NCBI RefSeq assembly: GCF_000315425.1
Contig: NZ_JH992924.1
Span: 246,695-310,694 of the forward strand
Reading direction: 5' to 3'
Length of the DNA: 64,000 bases
DNA from: Massilia timonae CCUG 45783
GTDB lineage: Bacteria; Pseudomonadota; Gammaproteobacteria; Burkholderiales; Burkholderiaceae_D
The translations under genes and the position numbers were made by a program. Below the pieces are notes generated by a model that worked only from the letters and a program-made list of their open reading frames with translations, did not search any database and had not been told where the DNA came from. The first letter of the stretch is position 1; each line of letters starts with the position of its first letter. This document shows positions 38,958 to 48,175 of this stretch, piece by piece.

Positions 38958-40565
38958 ATGACGAAACCCTCGCGTCGCGACGCCTTCAAGATCCTGCTGG
39001 CGGGCGCCAGCCTGCCGGCGCTGCCCATGGCGGCAGCGGCATCGATTGATTGCCAGGCAGGCGGGCAGGCCTGGCGCCGCGGCATCGAAGGCCAGCGCCG
39101 GGCCGACCAGGGCGACGGCACCTACCTGAATCCCATCATCGCCGGAGACCATCCCGACCCCACCGTGCTCAAGGACGGCAAGGACTACTACCTCACGTAT
39201 TCTTCCTTCTATTCCTACCCTGGCCTGGTGATCTGGCATTCGACCGACCTGGTCAACTGGCGCCCGGTCGCGCCGGCGCTGAGCAAACCCCTGGGGACGA
39301 TCTGGGCCGTCGACCTGTGCAAGCACGATGGCCGCTATTTCATCTACATCCCGGCCGCGCCGGACGGCAAGCCGTGGTCGATCTACGCGATCTGGGCCGA
39401 CCGCATCGAGGGGCCGTGGAGCGATCCGGTCGACCTCAGGATTGCCGACTGCATCGATCCCGGCCACGTGGTGGGCGAGGACGGCAAGCGCTACCTGTTC
39501 GTCAACGGCATCCGCAAGATTCGGCTCGCCGACGATGGCCTGGCCACTGATGGCCGCCTCGAGAAGGCCTATGAACCCTGGCGCTATCCGGCCGACTGGA
39601 TCGTCGAGAACTTCGCGCCCGAAGGGCCGAAGCTGCTGCGGCGCGGCAAATGGTTCTATCTGGTGACGGCGGTCGGCGGCACCGCCGGCCCGGTCACCGG
39701 CCATATGGTGATCGCGGCGCGCTCGACCTCGGTGCATGGACCATGGGAACACTGTCCGCACAACCCGCTGGTGCGTTCGCTGGGCACGGCCGAACCGTGG
39801 TGGTCGCGCGGCCATGCGACCCTGGTCGAGGGGCCGGCCGGCGACTGGTGGATGATCTATCACGGCTACGAGAACGTCTACCGCACCCTGGGGCGGCAGA
39901 CGCTGCTGGAGCCGATCGAGTGGACGGATGATGGCTGGTTCCACGCCATGGGCGGCGACCTGTCGCGGCCATTGCCGATGCCGAAGGGAGGGAAGGCCGG
40001 CCCGGCCGGCCAGGCGCTGTCCGACGATTTCAGGCGCGACCGTTTCGGCGTGCAGTGGGCCTTCCACGATCCGGCGCTGGACGAGATGCGCCGCGCGCGT
40101 TACATCGACAAGGGCCTGCGGATCGCCGGTCGCGGCGCGTCGCCGGCCGACAGCCGGCCGCTGACCTGCGGCGTCGGCGACCGCGCCTACGAGGTGGAGG
40201 TGACGCTCACCCTGGAGGGAGAGGCCGAAGCCGGCCTGCTGCTGTTCTACAGCCAGAAAGCCTTCGTCGGCATCGGGTTCACGCGCGACGAGGTCAAGAC
40301 CTTCCAGTACGCCGAAGAACAGGGCTGGGCGCGGGGCAAGCGCAAGACGTCCTCGGTAAGGGTGCGGATGACGAACGACGAGCACGTCGTCACCTGGCGC
40401 TACTCGCACGACGGCGGCAAGACCTGGACCCTGCACGGCACGCGGATGGAAGTATCGGGCATCCACCACAATGTGTTCGGTGGCTTCCTGAGCCTGAAGG
40501 TCGGCGTCTATTGCGCCGGCGCCGGCGCGGTAACGCTCGGCGATTTCCGCTACCGGGCGCTGTGA
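38958..40565 (+). CDS. Glycoside hydrolase family 43 protein with C-terminal beta-sandwich
   Basis: A 535-residue exported enzyme. A twin-arginine-like signal (PSRRDAFKILLAGASL) is followed by the five-bladed propeller of GH43, with the general-base Asp in GDHPDPTVLKDGKDYYLTY (near residue 69) and a later FAPEGPKLL blade. From about residue 355 a beta-xylosidase-type concanavalin-like domain follows. GH43 enzymes trim arabinose or xylose side chains of plant polymers. Start at 38958, with AGGA upstream. It is alone; no transporter or regulator is adjacent. Confidence 0.88.
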   Translation: MTKPSRRDAFKILLAGASLPALPMAAAASIDCQAGGQAWRRGIEGQRRADQGDGTYLNPIIAGDHPDPTVLKDGKDYYLTYSSFYSYPGLVIWHSTDLVNWRPVAPALSKPLGTIWAVDLCKHDGRYFIYIPAAPDGKPWSIYAIWADRIEGPWSDPVDLRIADCIDPGHVVGEDGKRYLFVNGIRKIRLADDGLATDGRLEKAYEPWRYPADWIVENFAPEGPKLLRRGKWFYLVTAVGGTAGPVTGHMVIAARSTSVHGPWEHCPHNPLVRSLGTAEPWWSRGHATLVEGPAGDWWMIYHGYENVYRTLGRQTLLEPIEWTDDGWFHAMGGDLSRPLPMPKGGKAGPAGQALSDDFRRDRFGVQWAFHDPALDEMRRARYIDKGLRIAGRGASPADSRPLTCGVGDRAYEVEVTLTLEGEAEAGLLLFYSQKAFVGIGFTRDEVKTFQYAEEQGWARGKRKTSSVRVRMTNDEHVVTWRYSHDGGKTWTLHGTRMEVSGIHHNVFGGFLSLKVGVYCAGAGAVTLGDFRYRAL

Positions 40566-40584
40566 GTGCGGGACTGACAGCGCC

Positions 40585-40611
40585 AAAGAAAAACCCCGCC
40601 TAAGCGGGGTT
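40585..40611 (-). terminator. Rho-independent terminator of rpoH
   Basis: On the minus strand AACCCCGC-TTAG-GCGGGGTT runs into TTTCTTT. It lies 20 bases beyond the rpoH stop and 26 beyond the convergent GH43 stop. Confidence 0.87.
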
Positions 40612-40631
40612 CCCGATGGGGCAGGGCAGGC

Positions 40632-41522
40632 TTACACGTAAGCCGCCAGCGCGCCTTTCATCTTCTTGAGCGCGGCCGATTCGATCTGGCGGATGCGCTC
40701 GGCCGACACGCTGAACTCTTCGGCCAGCGTATGCAGCGTGGCGCCCGAGCCGTCGTCGTTGGCCAGCCAGCGCGCCTCGATGATGCGGCGCGAACGCGGG
40801 TCGAGCTTGCCCAGCGCCGTTTCCAGGCCTTCGGACTGCAGGCGGGTGACCTGCTCGGCCTCGAGCACCTTGGTCGGTTCCTGCTGGTCCGACGACAGGT
40901 AGGCGATCGGCGAGAACTTGTCGTCTTCGTCGTCGGTCGGCGACTCCAGCGCGATGTCGCGGCCCGACAGGCGGGTTTCCATCTCGATCACTTCTTCGCG
41001 CTTGACGCCCAGCAGCTTGGCGAGGTCGTCGACCTGGCCCGGCGACATCGCGTCCAGGCCGGTCTTGTTGCTGCGCAAGTTGAAGAACAGCTTGCGCTGG
41101 GCCTTGGTCGTGGCGACCTTCACCAGGCGCCAGTTCTTGAGGATGTATTCATGCATCTCGGCCTTGATCCAGTGCATGGCGTACGACACCAGGCGCACGC
41201 CCTGGTTCGGGTCGAAGCGCTTGACCGCCTTCATCAGGCCGATATTGCCTTCCTGGATCAGGTCGGCGTGCGGCAGGCCATAGCCCAGGTAGCCGCGCGC
41301 GATCGATACCACCAGGCGCAGGTGCGACAGCACCAGCTTTTGCGCGGCGTCGAGATCGTGGTCGTCGCGCAGCCGCTTTGCCAGCGATACCTCTTCTTCG
41401 TGCGTGAGCATCGGCAGGCGGTTGACGGCCGAGATATAGGCGTCGATATTGCCCAGATTGCCGGTGAAACCCAGTCCCAGAGCACGACTGCCGGTCGGAA
41501 CCAATGCGGATTGTGCGGACAT
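40632..41522 (-). CDS. rpoH: RNA polymerase sigma-32 factor
   Basis: A 296-residue heat-shock sigma factor. The RpoH box is seen in AEMHEYILKNWRLVKVATTKAQRKLFF, and region 2.3-2.4 (GNIGLMKAVKRFDPNQGVRL) and region 4 (AEEFSVSAERIRQIESAALKKMKG) are intact. The ATG at 41522 has GAGGG eight bases away, while the ATG at 41528 would have it only two bases away, so 41522 is preferred. A CIRCE element lies 126 bases upstream, so transcription is probably repressed by HrcA in the absence of stress. Confidence 0.96.
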   Translation of the reverse strand: MSAQSALVPTGSRALGLGFTGNLGNIDAYISAVNRLPMLTHEEEVSLAKRLRDDHDLDAAQKLVLSHLRLVVSIARGYLGYGLPHADLIQEGNIGLMKAVKRFDPNQGVRLVSYAMHWIKAEMHEYILKNWRLVKVATTKAQRKLFFNLRSNKTGLDAMSPGQVDDLAKLLGVKREEVIEMETRLSGRDIALESPTDDEDDKFSPIAYLSSDQQEPTKVLEAEQVTRLQSEGLETALGKLDPRSRRIIEARWLANDDGSGATLHTLAEEFSVSAERIRQIESAALKKMKGALAAYV

Positions 41523-42081
41523 ATTCATTTCCCTCGTAGTAATCTTGCTACATCCTTAATGTGCCATAACTTATTGCCTTGCGGCACTGCTGTTACGGCT
41601 TGTTACCTGGATGCGTGACTTGAATTTCGATTGCCTTGGACCATATATTAGCACTCCCCCGAGGTGAGTGCTAGAAGTGGTCCCGGCGCTTAAGATTGTT
41701 CAAAGTATTGCTCTCGGGAATCGAATTGCCGACGGTTCCACTGTAGAGCAGGTATTGCTTGTCCAGTTGATTCGGCTCAAAAGTGAGCCAGGAATGACTG
41801 GAATAACGTTAGACACAGATTACGGCCGCAGCGGCACGTATTCTGTTGAATGGCGCACGTACCCACGGCGCAGCCTGTAGGACTTATGCGCGTGGAAGCG
41901 TAGGGGATGGCAGCTAGGCCGTAGGATTCACTGCGGTGTCATGCGACGCGGTCTTGTCCGGTAAAGGGGCAGGCAGCCACACAGGAGGGCCGCCTAGCCC
42001 TGCTACACCAGATGGTGACGCTTATCGCGTTTTCAATACCATCTCGACAGTTTTTTTCAATGCAACTTTGTAGGACCGCGT
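41523..42081. other. 559-base stretch without a convincing gene (rpoH leader and beyond)
   Basis: This stretch holds the rpoH leader, the CIRCE element, and a downstream part (about 41675-42081) with no gene I can support. A 70-codon frame at 41668-41880 starts with a GTG inside the CIRCE element, has no Shine-Dalgarno and resembles nothing known. Near the ftsX end there is an inverted repeat AGATGGT (42010-42016) and ACCATCT (42038-42044). Base composition between 41690 and 41830 is more AT-rich than the surrounding genes. Confidence 0.5.
41648..41674 (-). promoter_or_regulatory. CIRCE element (HrcA operator) upstream of rpoH
   Basis: TTAGCACTC-N9-GAGTGCTAG matches the CIRCE consensus TTAGCACTC-N9-GAGTGCTAA in 17 of 18 arm positions. 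AT-rich sequence suitable for a -10 (TAATAT on the minus strand) overlaps its rpoH-proximal edge. Confidence 0.92.
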
Positions 42082-43011
42082 TCAACGCTGGCGCGCCAGG
42101 TGACGCCGCACCGACAGCAGGGCGCCGACCAGGCCCAGCCCGGCGCTGATCGCCAGCAGGCCGGCGATTTCGAGTCCACCCAGCGGCATCAGCTGGAAAT
42201 TCGAGCCGTACAGCCGGGCGAACTCCCCGATCGCGCCGTTCAGCGGGCGCAGGGCCAGGGTCACCGCGCCCAGCGCCACCGCGCCGGCGCACAGGCCGAG
42301 CAGGGCGCCGGTGTAGAAGAACGGACGGTGGATGAAATCGTTGGTCGCGCCCAGCAGTGTCGAGACCGAGATTTCTTCTTTCTGGGTCAGCACCTGCAGG
42401 CGGATCGTATTGAACACGACCGCGATCACGACGATGCCCAACGTGGCCGCCAGCAGCAGCAGCGCCAGGCGCAAGATGGCCAGCATCGCGGCCAGGCGCT
42501 TGACCCAGCTTGAGTCGACCTGCACCGTCGCCACGCCCGGCAGTTCGCCCAGGCGCTCGGTAATCAGGTCTACCTGGGCGGCGGCGCCGGCGCTGGCGAA
42601 GCCTTCCAGCTTCATTACGTAGCTGTCGGGCAAGGGGTTATCGCCCAGGGTTTCCAGCACGTCGCCCAGGCCGCTACGCTCCTTGAGCGAAGCGAGCGCC
42701 TGCTCGCGCGGCACGAAGGCGATTTCCGCCTCTTGTCCACCCTGCGGCGCGACGATCTGGCGGATGCGCGGCGCCAGCGCTTCGGCATCGGCGCGGCTGG
42801 CGTCGTCGCGCATGAACAGGCTGATCTCGGGATCGACCGACAATTGCTCGGACAGCGGACGCACATTGTCGAGCAGGGTGATGCCCGCGAACGGCAGGGT
42901 CAGCGCGAGCGCGACCACCAGCACGTTGAACAGGAAGCTGCCGGGCGACTTGCGCACCGTCGACAGCGCGGCCCCGAGGGCGAAGCGGTGCTGGCGCAGC
43001 CACGGGCTCAT
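42082..43011 (-). CDS. ftsX: Cell division protein FtsX
   Basis: A 309-residue membrane protein with four helices (about 28-48, 178-205, 230-255, 275-297) and a large periplasmic loop after the first one, the FtsX design. With FtsE it controls peptidoglycan hydrolases at the septum. It overlaps ftsE by four bases (ATGA). Confidence 0.95.
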   Translation of the reverse strand: MSPWLRQHRFALGAALSTVRKSPGSFLFNVLVVALALTLPFAGITLLDNVRPLSEQLSVDPEISLFMRDDASRADAEALAPRIRQIVAPQGGQEAEIAFVPREQALASLKERSGLGDVLETLGDNPLPDSYVMKLEGFASAGAAAQVDLITERLGELPGVATVQVDSSWVKRLAAMLAILRLALLLLAATLGIVVIAVVFNTIRLQVLTQKEEISVSTLLGATNDFIHRPFFYTGALLGLCAGAVALGAVTLALRPLNGAIGEFARLYGSNFQLMPLGGLEIAGLLAISAGLGLVGALLSVRRHLARQR

Positions 43012-43679
43012 GCCGCACCTCCGACCAGCTGGCCCTGCTCGAGGCGGATCACCCGCGTGCTGCCTGCCAGCACCTGCTCGTCATGGGTCGAAATGACGCA
43101 GGTGACGCCGGCGGCGTGGAAGGCGCGCAGCGCGTCGAGCACCTTGTCGGCCGCCACGCGGTCGAGATTGGCGGTCGGCTCGTCGGCCAGGATGATCTGC
43201 GGCCGGTTGACGATCGCGCGCGCGACCGCCACTCGCTGCTGTTCGCCGCCCGACAGTTCGAGCGGCATCGCCCTGGCGCGGTCGAGCAGGCCGACCCGGT
43301 CGAGCGCGGCGCGGGCGCGCTGCGCCGCGTCCGCGGTGCGGGCGCCCGTGACGAGGAGGGGCAGCATGGTGTTGGCCAGGATGTTGCGGTCGTTGAGCAG
43401 GCGCTGCTGCTGGAAGACGATGCCGATGTTCCGGCGCAGGAACGGAATCCCGGCCGGCTTGATGCGGCCGATGTCCTGGCCGTTGACGATCACCTTGCCG
43501 CTGCTGGGGCGCTCGACCGCCGCCACCATCTTCATGAGGGTCGACTTGCCGGCGCCCGATGGGCCGGCCAGGTAGACCAGCTCGCCCTTGGCGATGTCGA
43601 GCGAGACGTCGTGCAGCGCATAGGCGCCGCGCGCATCGCCGTGGGTGTACTGTTTGGATACCGACTGGAATGCGATCAT
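43008..43679 (-). CDS. ftsE: Cell division ATP-binding protein FtsE
   Basis: A 223-residue ABC ATPase. It begins MIAFQSVSKQY and has Walker A GPSGAGKST, signature LSGGEQQR, and Walker B with ILADEPTANLD. FtsE binds FtsX and drives septal peptidoglycan hydrolysis. It starts 14 bases after the ftsY stop. Length is typical (about 220). Confidence 0.96.
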   Translation of the reverse strand: MIAFQSVSKQYTHGDARGAYALHDVSLDIAKGELVYLAGPSGAGKSTLMKMVAAVERPSSGKVIVNGQDIGRIKPAGIPFLRRNIGIVFQQQRLLNDRNILANTMLPLLVTGARTADAAQRARAALDRVGLLDRARAMPLELSGGEQQRVAVARAIVNRPQIILADEPTANLDRVAADKVLDALRAFHAAGVTCVISTHDEQVLAGSTRVIRLEQGQLVGGAA

Positions 43680-43693
43680 GGGTCCCCGTTCCG

Positions 43694-44794
43694 TCAGCCG
43701 AGCAGCGCTTCGACGAATTCTTCGGCGTTGAACGGCTGCAGGTCTTCCAGCTTCTCGCCGACGCCGATGAAGTACACGGGGATCGGACGGGTGCGGGCGA
43801 TCGCCGCCAGCACGCCGCCCTTGGCGGTGCCGTCCAGCTTGGTCACGACCAGGCCCGTGAGCTGCAGGGCGTCGTCGAAGGCCTTCACCTGGGCCAGCGC
43901 GTTCTGGCCGGTATTGCCGTCGATGACGAGCAGGGTCTCGTGCGGGGCGCCGTCCATGCCCTTGCCGATCACGCGCTTGATCTTCTTGAGCTCTTCCATC
44001 AGGTGCAGCTGGGTCGGCAGGCGGCCGGCGGTGTCGATCATGACGACGTCGGTGCCGCGTGCCTTGCCCGACTGCACCGCGTCGAAGGCGACGGCGGCCG
44101 GATCGCCCGACTGCTGCGAGATCACGGTGACGTTGTTGCGCTGGCCCCAGACCATCAATTGCTCGCGTGCGGCGGCGCGGAAGGTGTCGCCGGCGGCCAG
44201 CAGCACCGACTGGTCGAAGCTTTGCATATGCTTGGCCAGCTTGCCGATGGTGGTGGTCTTGCCGGCGCCGTTGACGCCCGAGATCATCATCACCAGCGGT
44301 TCGTGGCGGCCCAGCTCCAGCGGCTTCTGCAACGGTTGCAGCAGCTCGATCATCAGCGCCTTGAGCGCGGCCTTGACGGCGGCGGCGTCCAGCAGCTTGT
44401 CTTCCTTGACCTTGCGCCGCAGTTCGCCCAGCAGATGTTCGGTGGCGTCCATGCCGGCGTCCGACATCAGCAGCGCCGCCTCGAGTTCCTCGTACAGGTC
44501 TTCGTCGATGCGGGCGCCGACGAACAGCAGCGACAGGTTGCTCGAGGTCTTGGACAGGCCGGCCTTCAGGCGCGCCATCCACGAGGTCTTCTTTTCAAGC
44601 TCGGTGGTCGGGCGTTCGGCGGTTTCGGGGAACAGGTTGGCGCCTTCGTGCAGGACGCTGGCTTCGGCGGCGATCGGGGCCGCGGCGATGGGCGCCGGGG
44701 CCGAAGCGGGGGCGGGCGCAGGCGGCGCGGCCGGCACGACCGGTTCCGGCGCCGGTGTGTCAGGCGCTTTTTTTCTTTTGAAGAAGCTAAACAT
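43694..44794 (-). CDS. ftsY: Signal recognition particle receptor FtsY
   Basis: A 366-residue GTPase that receives SRP-ribosome complexes at the inner membrane. A short Pro/Ala-rich acidic N-terminal region (about 1-55) precedes the NG domain, which has the P-loop GVNGAGKTTTIGKLAKH, DTAGRLP and TKLDGTAKGG. The classical order ftsY-ftsE-ftsX is kept. Confidence 0.96.
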   Translation of the reverse strand: MFSFFKRKKAPDTPAPEPVVPAAPPAPAPASAPAPIAAAPIAAEASVLHEGANLFPETAERPTTELEKKTSWMARLKAGLSKTSSNLSLLFVGARIDEDLYEELEAALLMSDAGMDATEHLLGELRRKVKEDKLLDAAAVKAALKALMIELLQPLQKPLELGRHEPLVMMISGVNGAGKTTTIGKLAKHMQSFDQSVLLAAGDTFRAAAREQLMVWGQRNNVTVISQQSGDPAAVAFDAVQSGKARGTDVVMIDTAGRLPTQLHLMEELKKIKRVIGKGMDGAPHETLLVIDGNTGQNALAQVKAFDDALQLTGLVVTKLDGTAKGGVLAAIARTRPIPVYFIGVGEKLEDLQPFNAEEFVEALLG

Positions 44795-45235
44795 AGTGTC
44801 TGGTGGCGGGACTGCGTGCGGACGCCGGCGTGGCCGGCGATGAAAAAACTAGCGAATATTTTACCAGAGCAGCAATACGGTCTTGCATTGCACGCGAGCG
44901 ACACCACGCTTGCACGCCAGTATCGCCTTCCTGAAGCCTTGCCGGAATCCAATCGTTCATGCTGGCGGCATGCCCGGTGTCGCTGCGGCGCATCGGATGC
45001 CGCTCGATCGTTGCGCGGGCGCATACAAGAACCGGTAAAGATGAAAACTACGAGTAGATTTTCGAAAAATACTGCAGTAGTATTTTTTCGCAATAAATTG
45101 CCCTCTCGACAGGGTATGAACACCTCGTCCTCTTCGTAGTCCAGCACCCGTTCCAATGCAGCACCGCGGTCGTCTCACCAGCCGGACCACCATCGCCACC
45201 GATGCGATGCCCTGCAACCCCAATTGGATTCCGCC
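44795..45235. other. 441-base divergent intergenic region between ftsY and the catalase-LodA gene
   Basis: No gene can be supported. It must carry the promoters of both divergent units. Around 45030-45120 the DNA becomes AT-rich and contains an inverted repeat AAAATACT (45066-45073) and AGTATTTT (45079-45086), a candidate operator or an AT-rich hairpin followed by a few T. Short frames on either strand look random. Confidence 0.5.
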
Positions 45236-48175
45236 ATGACCAAACCGAACGACGCAGCGCCTCCCTGTTTCACGCAGCCGGACCAGTCCGCGCAACGCCT
45301 GACCGAACTGTTCGTCGACGTTTCCCAGAAGCGGCACATCGAGAACGACCCCGGACCCGCGCGGCGCGCGGTGTTCCGCAAGCAGCATGGCGTGGCCAGC
45401 GGCCGGCTGGAAGTCTTGCCGTCGATTCCGGCCGACCTGAAGGTCGGCGTGTTCCGCCATGCGCGGCTGGACGCATGGATGCGTTTTTCGAGCGACATCA
45501 AGCCCACCGATCCCGACCTGCGTTCGACGGTCGGCGTCGGCATCAAGCTGTTCGGCGTCGCCGGCCCGAACGGGCTGGGCGAGGAAGGCGATACCGCCGA
45601 CTTCATCATGCAGAACTTCCCGGTGTTCTTCGCCGACGATTGCGCGGAGATGCTCGACTTCACTTATGCGAGCTTGATCGCCAAGGACGACGACGGCTAC
45701 CTGGCCAAGCATGAGCGCATGTCCCGCCTGTTCGACCGCATGGCGAAGGTCGAGTCGAGCGTGCTGACGGCCACCTACTGGGCGATCCTGCCGTTCAGGG
45801 CGGGCGAGCAGTTCGTCAAGTACCGGCTGGAACCGGAAACCGAGTCCGACCGGATCGCCGGCAGCGGCAACGATTACCTGGGCACCGACATGGCGCGCCG
45901 CCTGGCGCGGCGCGAATACCGGTTCCGCTTCATGGTCCAGCGCCGCACCGACCCCGACAACATGCCGCTCGACCAGGCGACCGTCGAATGGAGCGAAAAG
46001 ACCAGCCCGTTCGTGCAGGTGGCGACCCTGATCCTGCCGCAGCAGGACATCTGCACCCGCGGCCAGGCCGAATATGGCGACGCGCTGTCCTTCAACATCT
46101 GGCGCGTGCCGCCGGAGCAGACGCCGGTCGGCTCGATCGCCGAAGCGCGCAAGATCGCCTACGCGGCCAGCGCGCACGCGCGGCGCGAGGCCAACGGCCA
46201 GCCGCAGGAAGAGCCGCGCCAGCCGCGCGCGAGCTGTCCGTTCTCGGCGGGCCGGCCGGCGCCCGACGCCGACACCTGCATCGTCCAGGCGGTGATCCAT
46301 CCGGCGATCGGCATCGCGCGCGTGGGGTCGAGCGAGGACGAATGGTTCCTGGGCCCGGAAGTGCGCAATCCGCCGGCCCAGCCGCCCGGCTTCTATCGCG
46401 ACGCGCATCACAAGCTCAAGCGCCAGGCGGTGCGCTTCCGCGTCTACGGCGTCAACGCCAAGGGCCATATCGTGCGCGAACTGACGCCGGACGACGCGAA
46501 GATCGAGTGGAAGGTCCAGCTGGCCAACACCAAGTCGGCCTGGTACGGCTTCCAGCTGGCGCTGGACATTCCCGAAGCCGCCTGGGCGCCGCCGACGACG
46601 CTGCGCAATCCCGGCGTCGCCGAGCGCGACAGGCTGGCGATCACGCCGGCGGCGCGCACGGTGACGGGACGCGACGCCGCCCCGCGCCGCTTCGACGACG
46701 GCCGCTTCATGGACAAGCCGGTCTACCTGGGCGAGATCTTCACCGACGACCAGGGACGCCTGATCGTGCTGGGCGGGCACGGCGCCGCCGCCTCGTACGA
46801 CGGCAGCCGCGCGGTCACCTTCGCCAACAACGAGGCCTGGCATGACGACGTCGCCGACGGTCCGGTGAGCGCCGACGTGGAATACCAGGGCATGCGCCTG
46901 AACGTCGTGCCGGCGTGGGTGGTCGTGGCGCCGCCGAACTACGGCCCGCAGCGGCAGTCGGTGCGCACCATGTGGGACCTGATGCGCGACGTGGCCATCA
47001 ACGCCGGCATGCTGCCGCGGCCCAGGCGGCCCAGTTTCACCTTCGACATCCTGCCGATCTTCGAGCGGATGGCCGGGCTGCAGTGGGTCAATGCCGGCTT
47101 CGCGTCGGGATTCGGCTGGAAGGGCGCGAACGACCTCACCAGCGCCGAAGCGCTCGCGCGCCTGTCCGATGGCGGCGGCGCCAGCGCCGAACTGCGGCAC
47201 CTGGTCGCGAACCAGTTCCGCGACGACGCCGTCGACGGCGCCTCGCCCAAGCCCTGGCCCTGGCTGTACGGCGACGCGATGAACGTGCCGCCGGCCGCCA
47301 CGCCGCGCCAGAACGCCTCGCTGTCCGGCACGCAGATGCAGATGCTGGCGCAGTGGGCGGCGGGCGACTTCATCGAGGACTACGACCCCGAGCGGCGCTG
47401 GCCGGCCAGCCTGGACGAGGTGCCGCTGGCCGAGCAGGGCGATACGCTGACGCGGGCGGCGCTCGAATTCGCGCTGGCCGACGCCTTCCACCCCGGCTGC
47501 GAAATGACCTGGGTCACGCGCCAGCCGAGCATGTACATGGAACCGTTCCGCTTCGCCCACGCCCTGGACGGCTGGATCGCGCCGCAACCGGCGCAGGTCC
47601 TGACCCCGGAAGCGATGCAGATCACCGACGGCCCCTTCGCCGGCCAGCAGCCGGGCGGCATCACGCGCTGGATGGCGGTGCCCTGGCATACGGACACGGC
47701 CAGCTGCAAGTCGGGCTACGTGCCGGAGTACGACCCGTATATTCCGACCTTCTGGCCGGCGCGCGTGCCCAACGAGGTGCTCACCAGGGAGAACTACAGG
47801 ATCGTCATGGACGAGCGCAAGCCGCTGGGCGAGCGGCTCGCCGCCTTCGCCGACCGCGCGGGCTGGAGCGACCCGCTGGGCGACGCGAACACGAGCTACA
47901 CGGACAAGATCAACAACATGATCCATCACTTCGACAAGCTCGGCGTGGTCGAGTCGCATCCGGGGCCATCCGACCGCGCGCACTTCCCGGCGCTGATCGA
48001 GGTCGAGGACCAGCATCCGAAGATCAAGGACATGGCGGCGCCCGACGCCCACCGGTCGCACGATGCGGCGCAGCCGGGGCTGCGCATCGGCGCCCGCAGC
48101 AGCGCGCAGCGGCGCGAGCCCGAGCCGGGCACCATCGAGAAGGTGCGGCGCTTCCCGCACGGGCTGCCGGGCTGA
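45236..48175 (+). CDS. Fusion protein: heme-catalase-like domain + LodA-like CTQ oxidase domain
   Basis: A 979-residue protein without signal peptide. Residues 1-~320 resemble the small heme-catalase-like family: distal His51 (RKQHG), Arg83 (MRFSS), distal Asn127 (MQNFPVFF) and the proximal heme motif Arg-x3-Tyr (ARKIAY, Arg305 and Tyr309). After a Pro/Arg-rich linker, residues ~348-975 match LodA/GoxA-type amino acid oxidases: IHPAIGIARVGSS at the start, DILPIFERMAGLQWV, AFHPGCEMTW (Cys755) and AVPWHTDTASC (Trp817). Cys and Trp lie 62 residues apart, close to the 65 between the CTQ residues of Marinomonas LodA. LodA releases H2O2. The gene overlaps a LodB-like gene by one base. The substrate is unknown. 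Confidence 0.82.
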   Translation: MTKPNDAAPPCFTQPDQSAQRLTELFVDVSQKRHIENDPGPARRAVFRKQHGVASGRLEVLPSIPADLKVGVFRHARLDAWMRFSSDIKPTDPDLRSTVGVGIKLFGVAGPNGLGEEGDTADFIMQNFPVFFADDCAEMLDFTYASLIAKDDDGYLAKHERMSRLFDRMAKVESSVLTATYWAILPFRAGEQFVKYRLEPETESDRIAGSGNDYLGTDMARRLARREYRFRFMVQRRTDPDNMPLDQATVEWSEKTSPFVQVATLILPQQDICTRGQAEYGDALSFNIWRVPPEQTPVGSIAEARKIAYAASAHARREANGQPQEEPRQPRASCPFSAGRPAPDADTCIVQAVIHPAIGIARVGSSEDEWFLGPEVRNPPAQPPGFYRDAHHKLKRQAVRFRVYGVNAKGHIVRELTPDDAKIEWKVQLANTKSAWYGFQLALDIPEAAWAPPTTLRNPGVAERDRLAITPAARTVTGRDAAPRRFDDGRFMDKPVYLGEIFTDDQGRLIVLGGHGAAASYDGSRAVTFANNEAWHDDVADGPVSADVEYQGMRLNVVPAWVVVAPPNYGPQRQSVRTMWDLMRDVAINAGMLPRPRRPSFTFDILPIFERMAGLQWVNAGFASGFGWKGANDLTSAEALARLSDGGGASAELRHLVANQFRDDAVDGASPKPWPWLYGDAMNVPPAATPRQNASLSGTQMQMLAQWAAGDFIEDYDPERRWPASLDEVPLAEQGDTLTRAALEFALADAFHPGCEMTWVTRQPSMYMEPFRFAHALDGWIAPQPAQVLTPEAMQITDGPFAGQQPGGITRWMAVPWHTDTASCKSGYVPEYDPYIPTFWPARVPNEVLTRENYRIVMDERKPLGERLAAFADRAGWSDPLGDANTSYTDKINNMIHHFDKLGVVESHPGPSDRAHFPALIEVEDQHPKIKDMAAPDAHRSHDAAQPGLRIGARSSAQRREPEPGTIEKVRRFPHGLPG

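Noticed and set aside
41668..41880. A 70-codon frame behind the CIRCE element
   Set aside because: GTG start inside the operator, no Shine-Dalgarno, no similarity to known proteins.
44957..48160. A 1067-codon open frame on the minus strand
   Set aside because: Antisense of the catalase-LodA gene; no recognisable domain, low-complexity Arg/His/Ala content.
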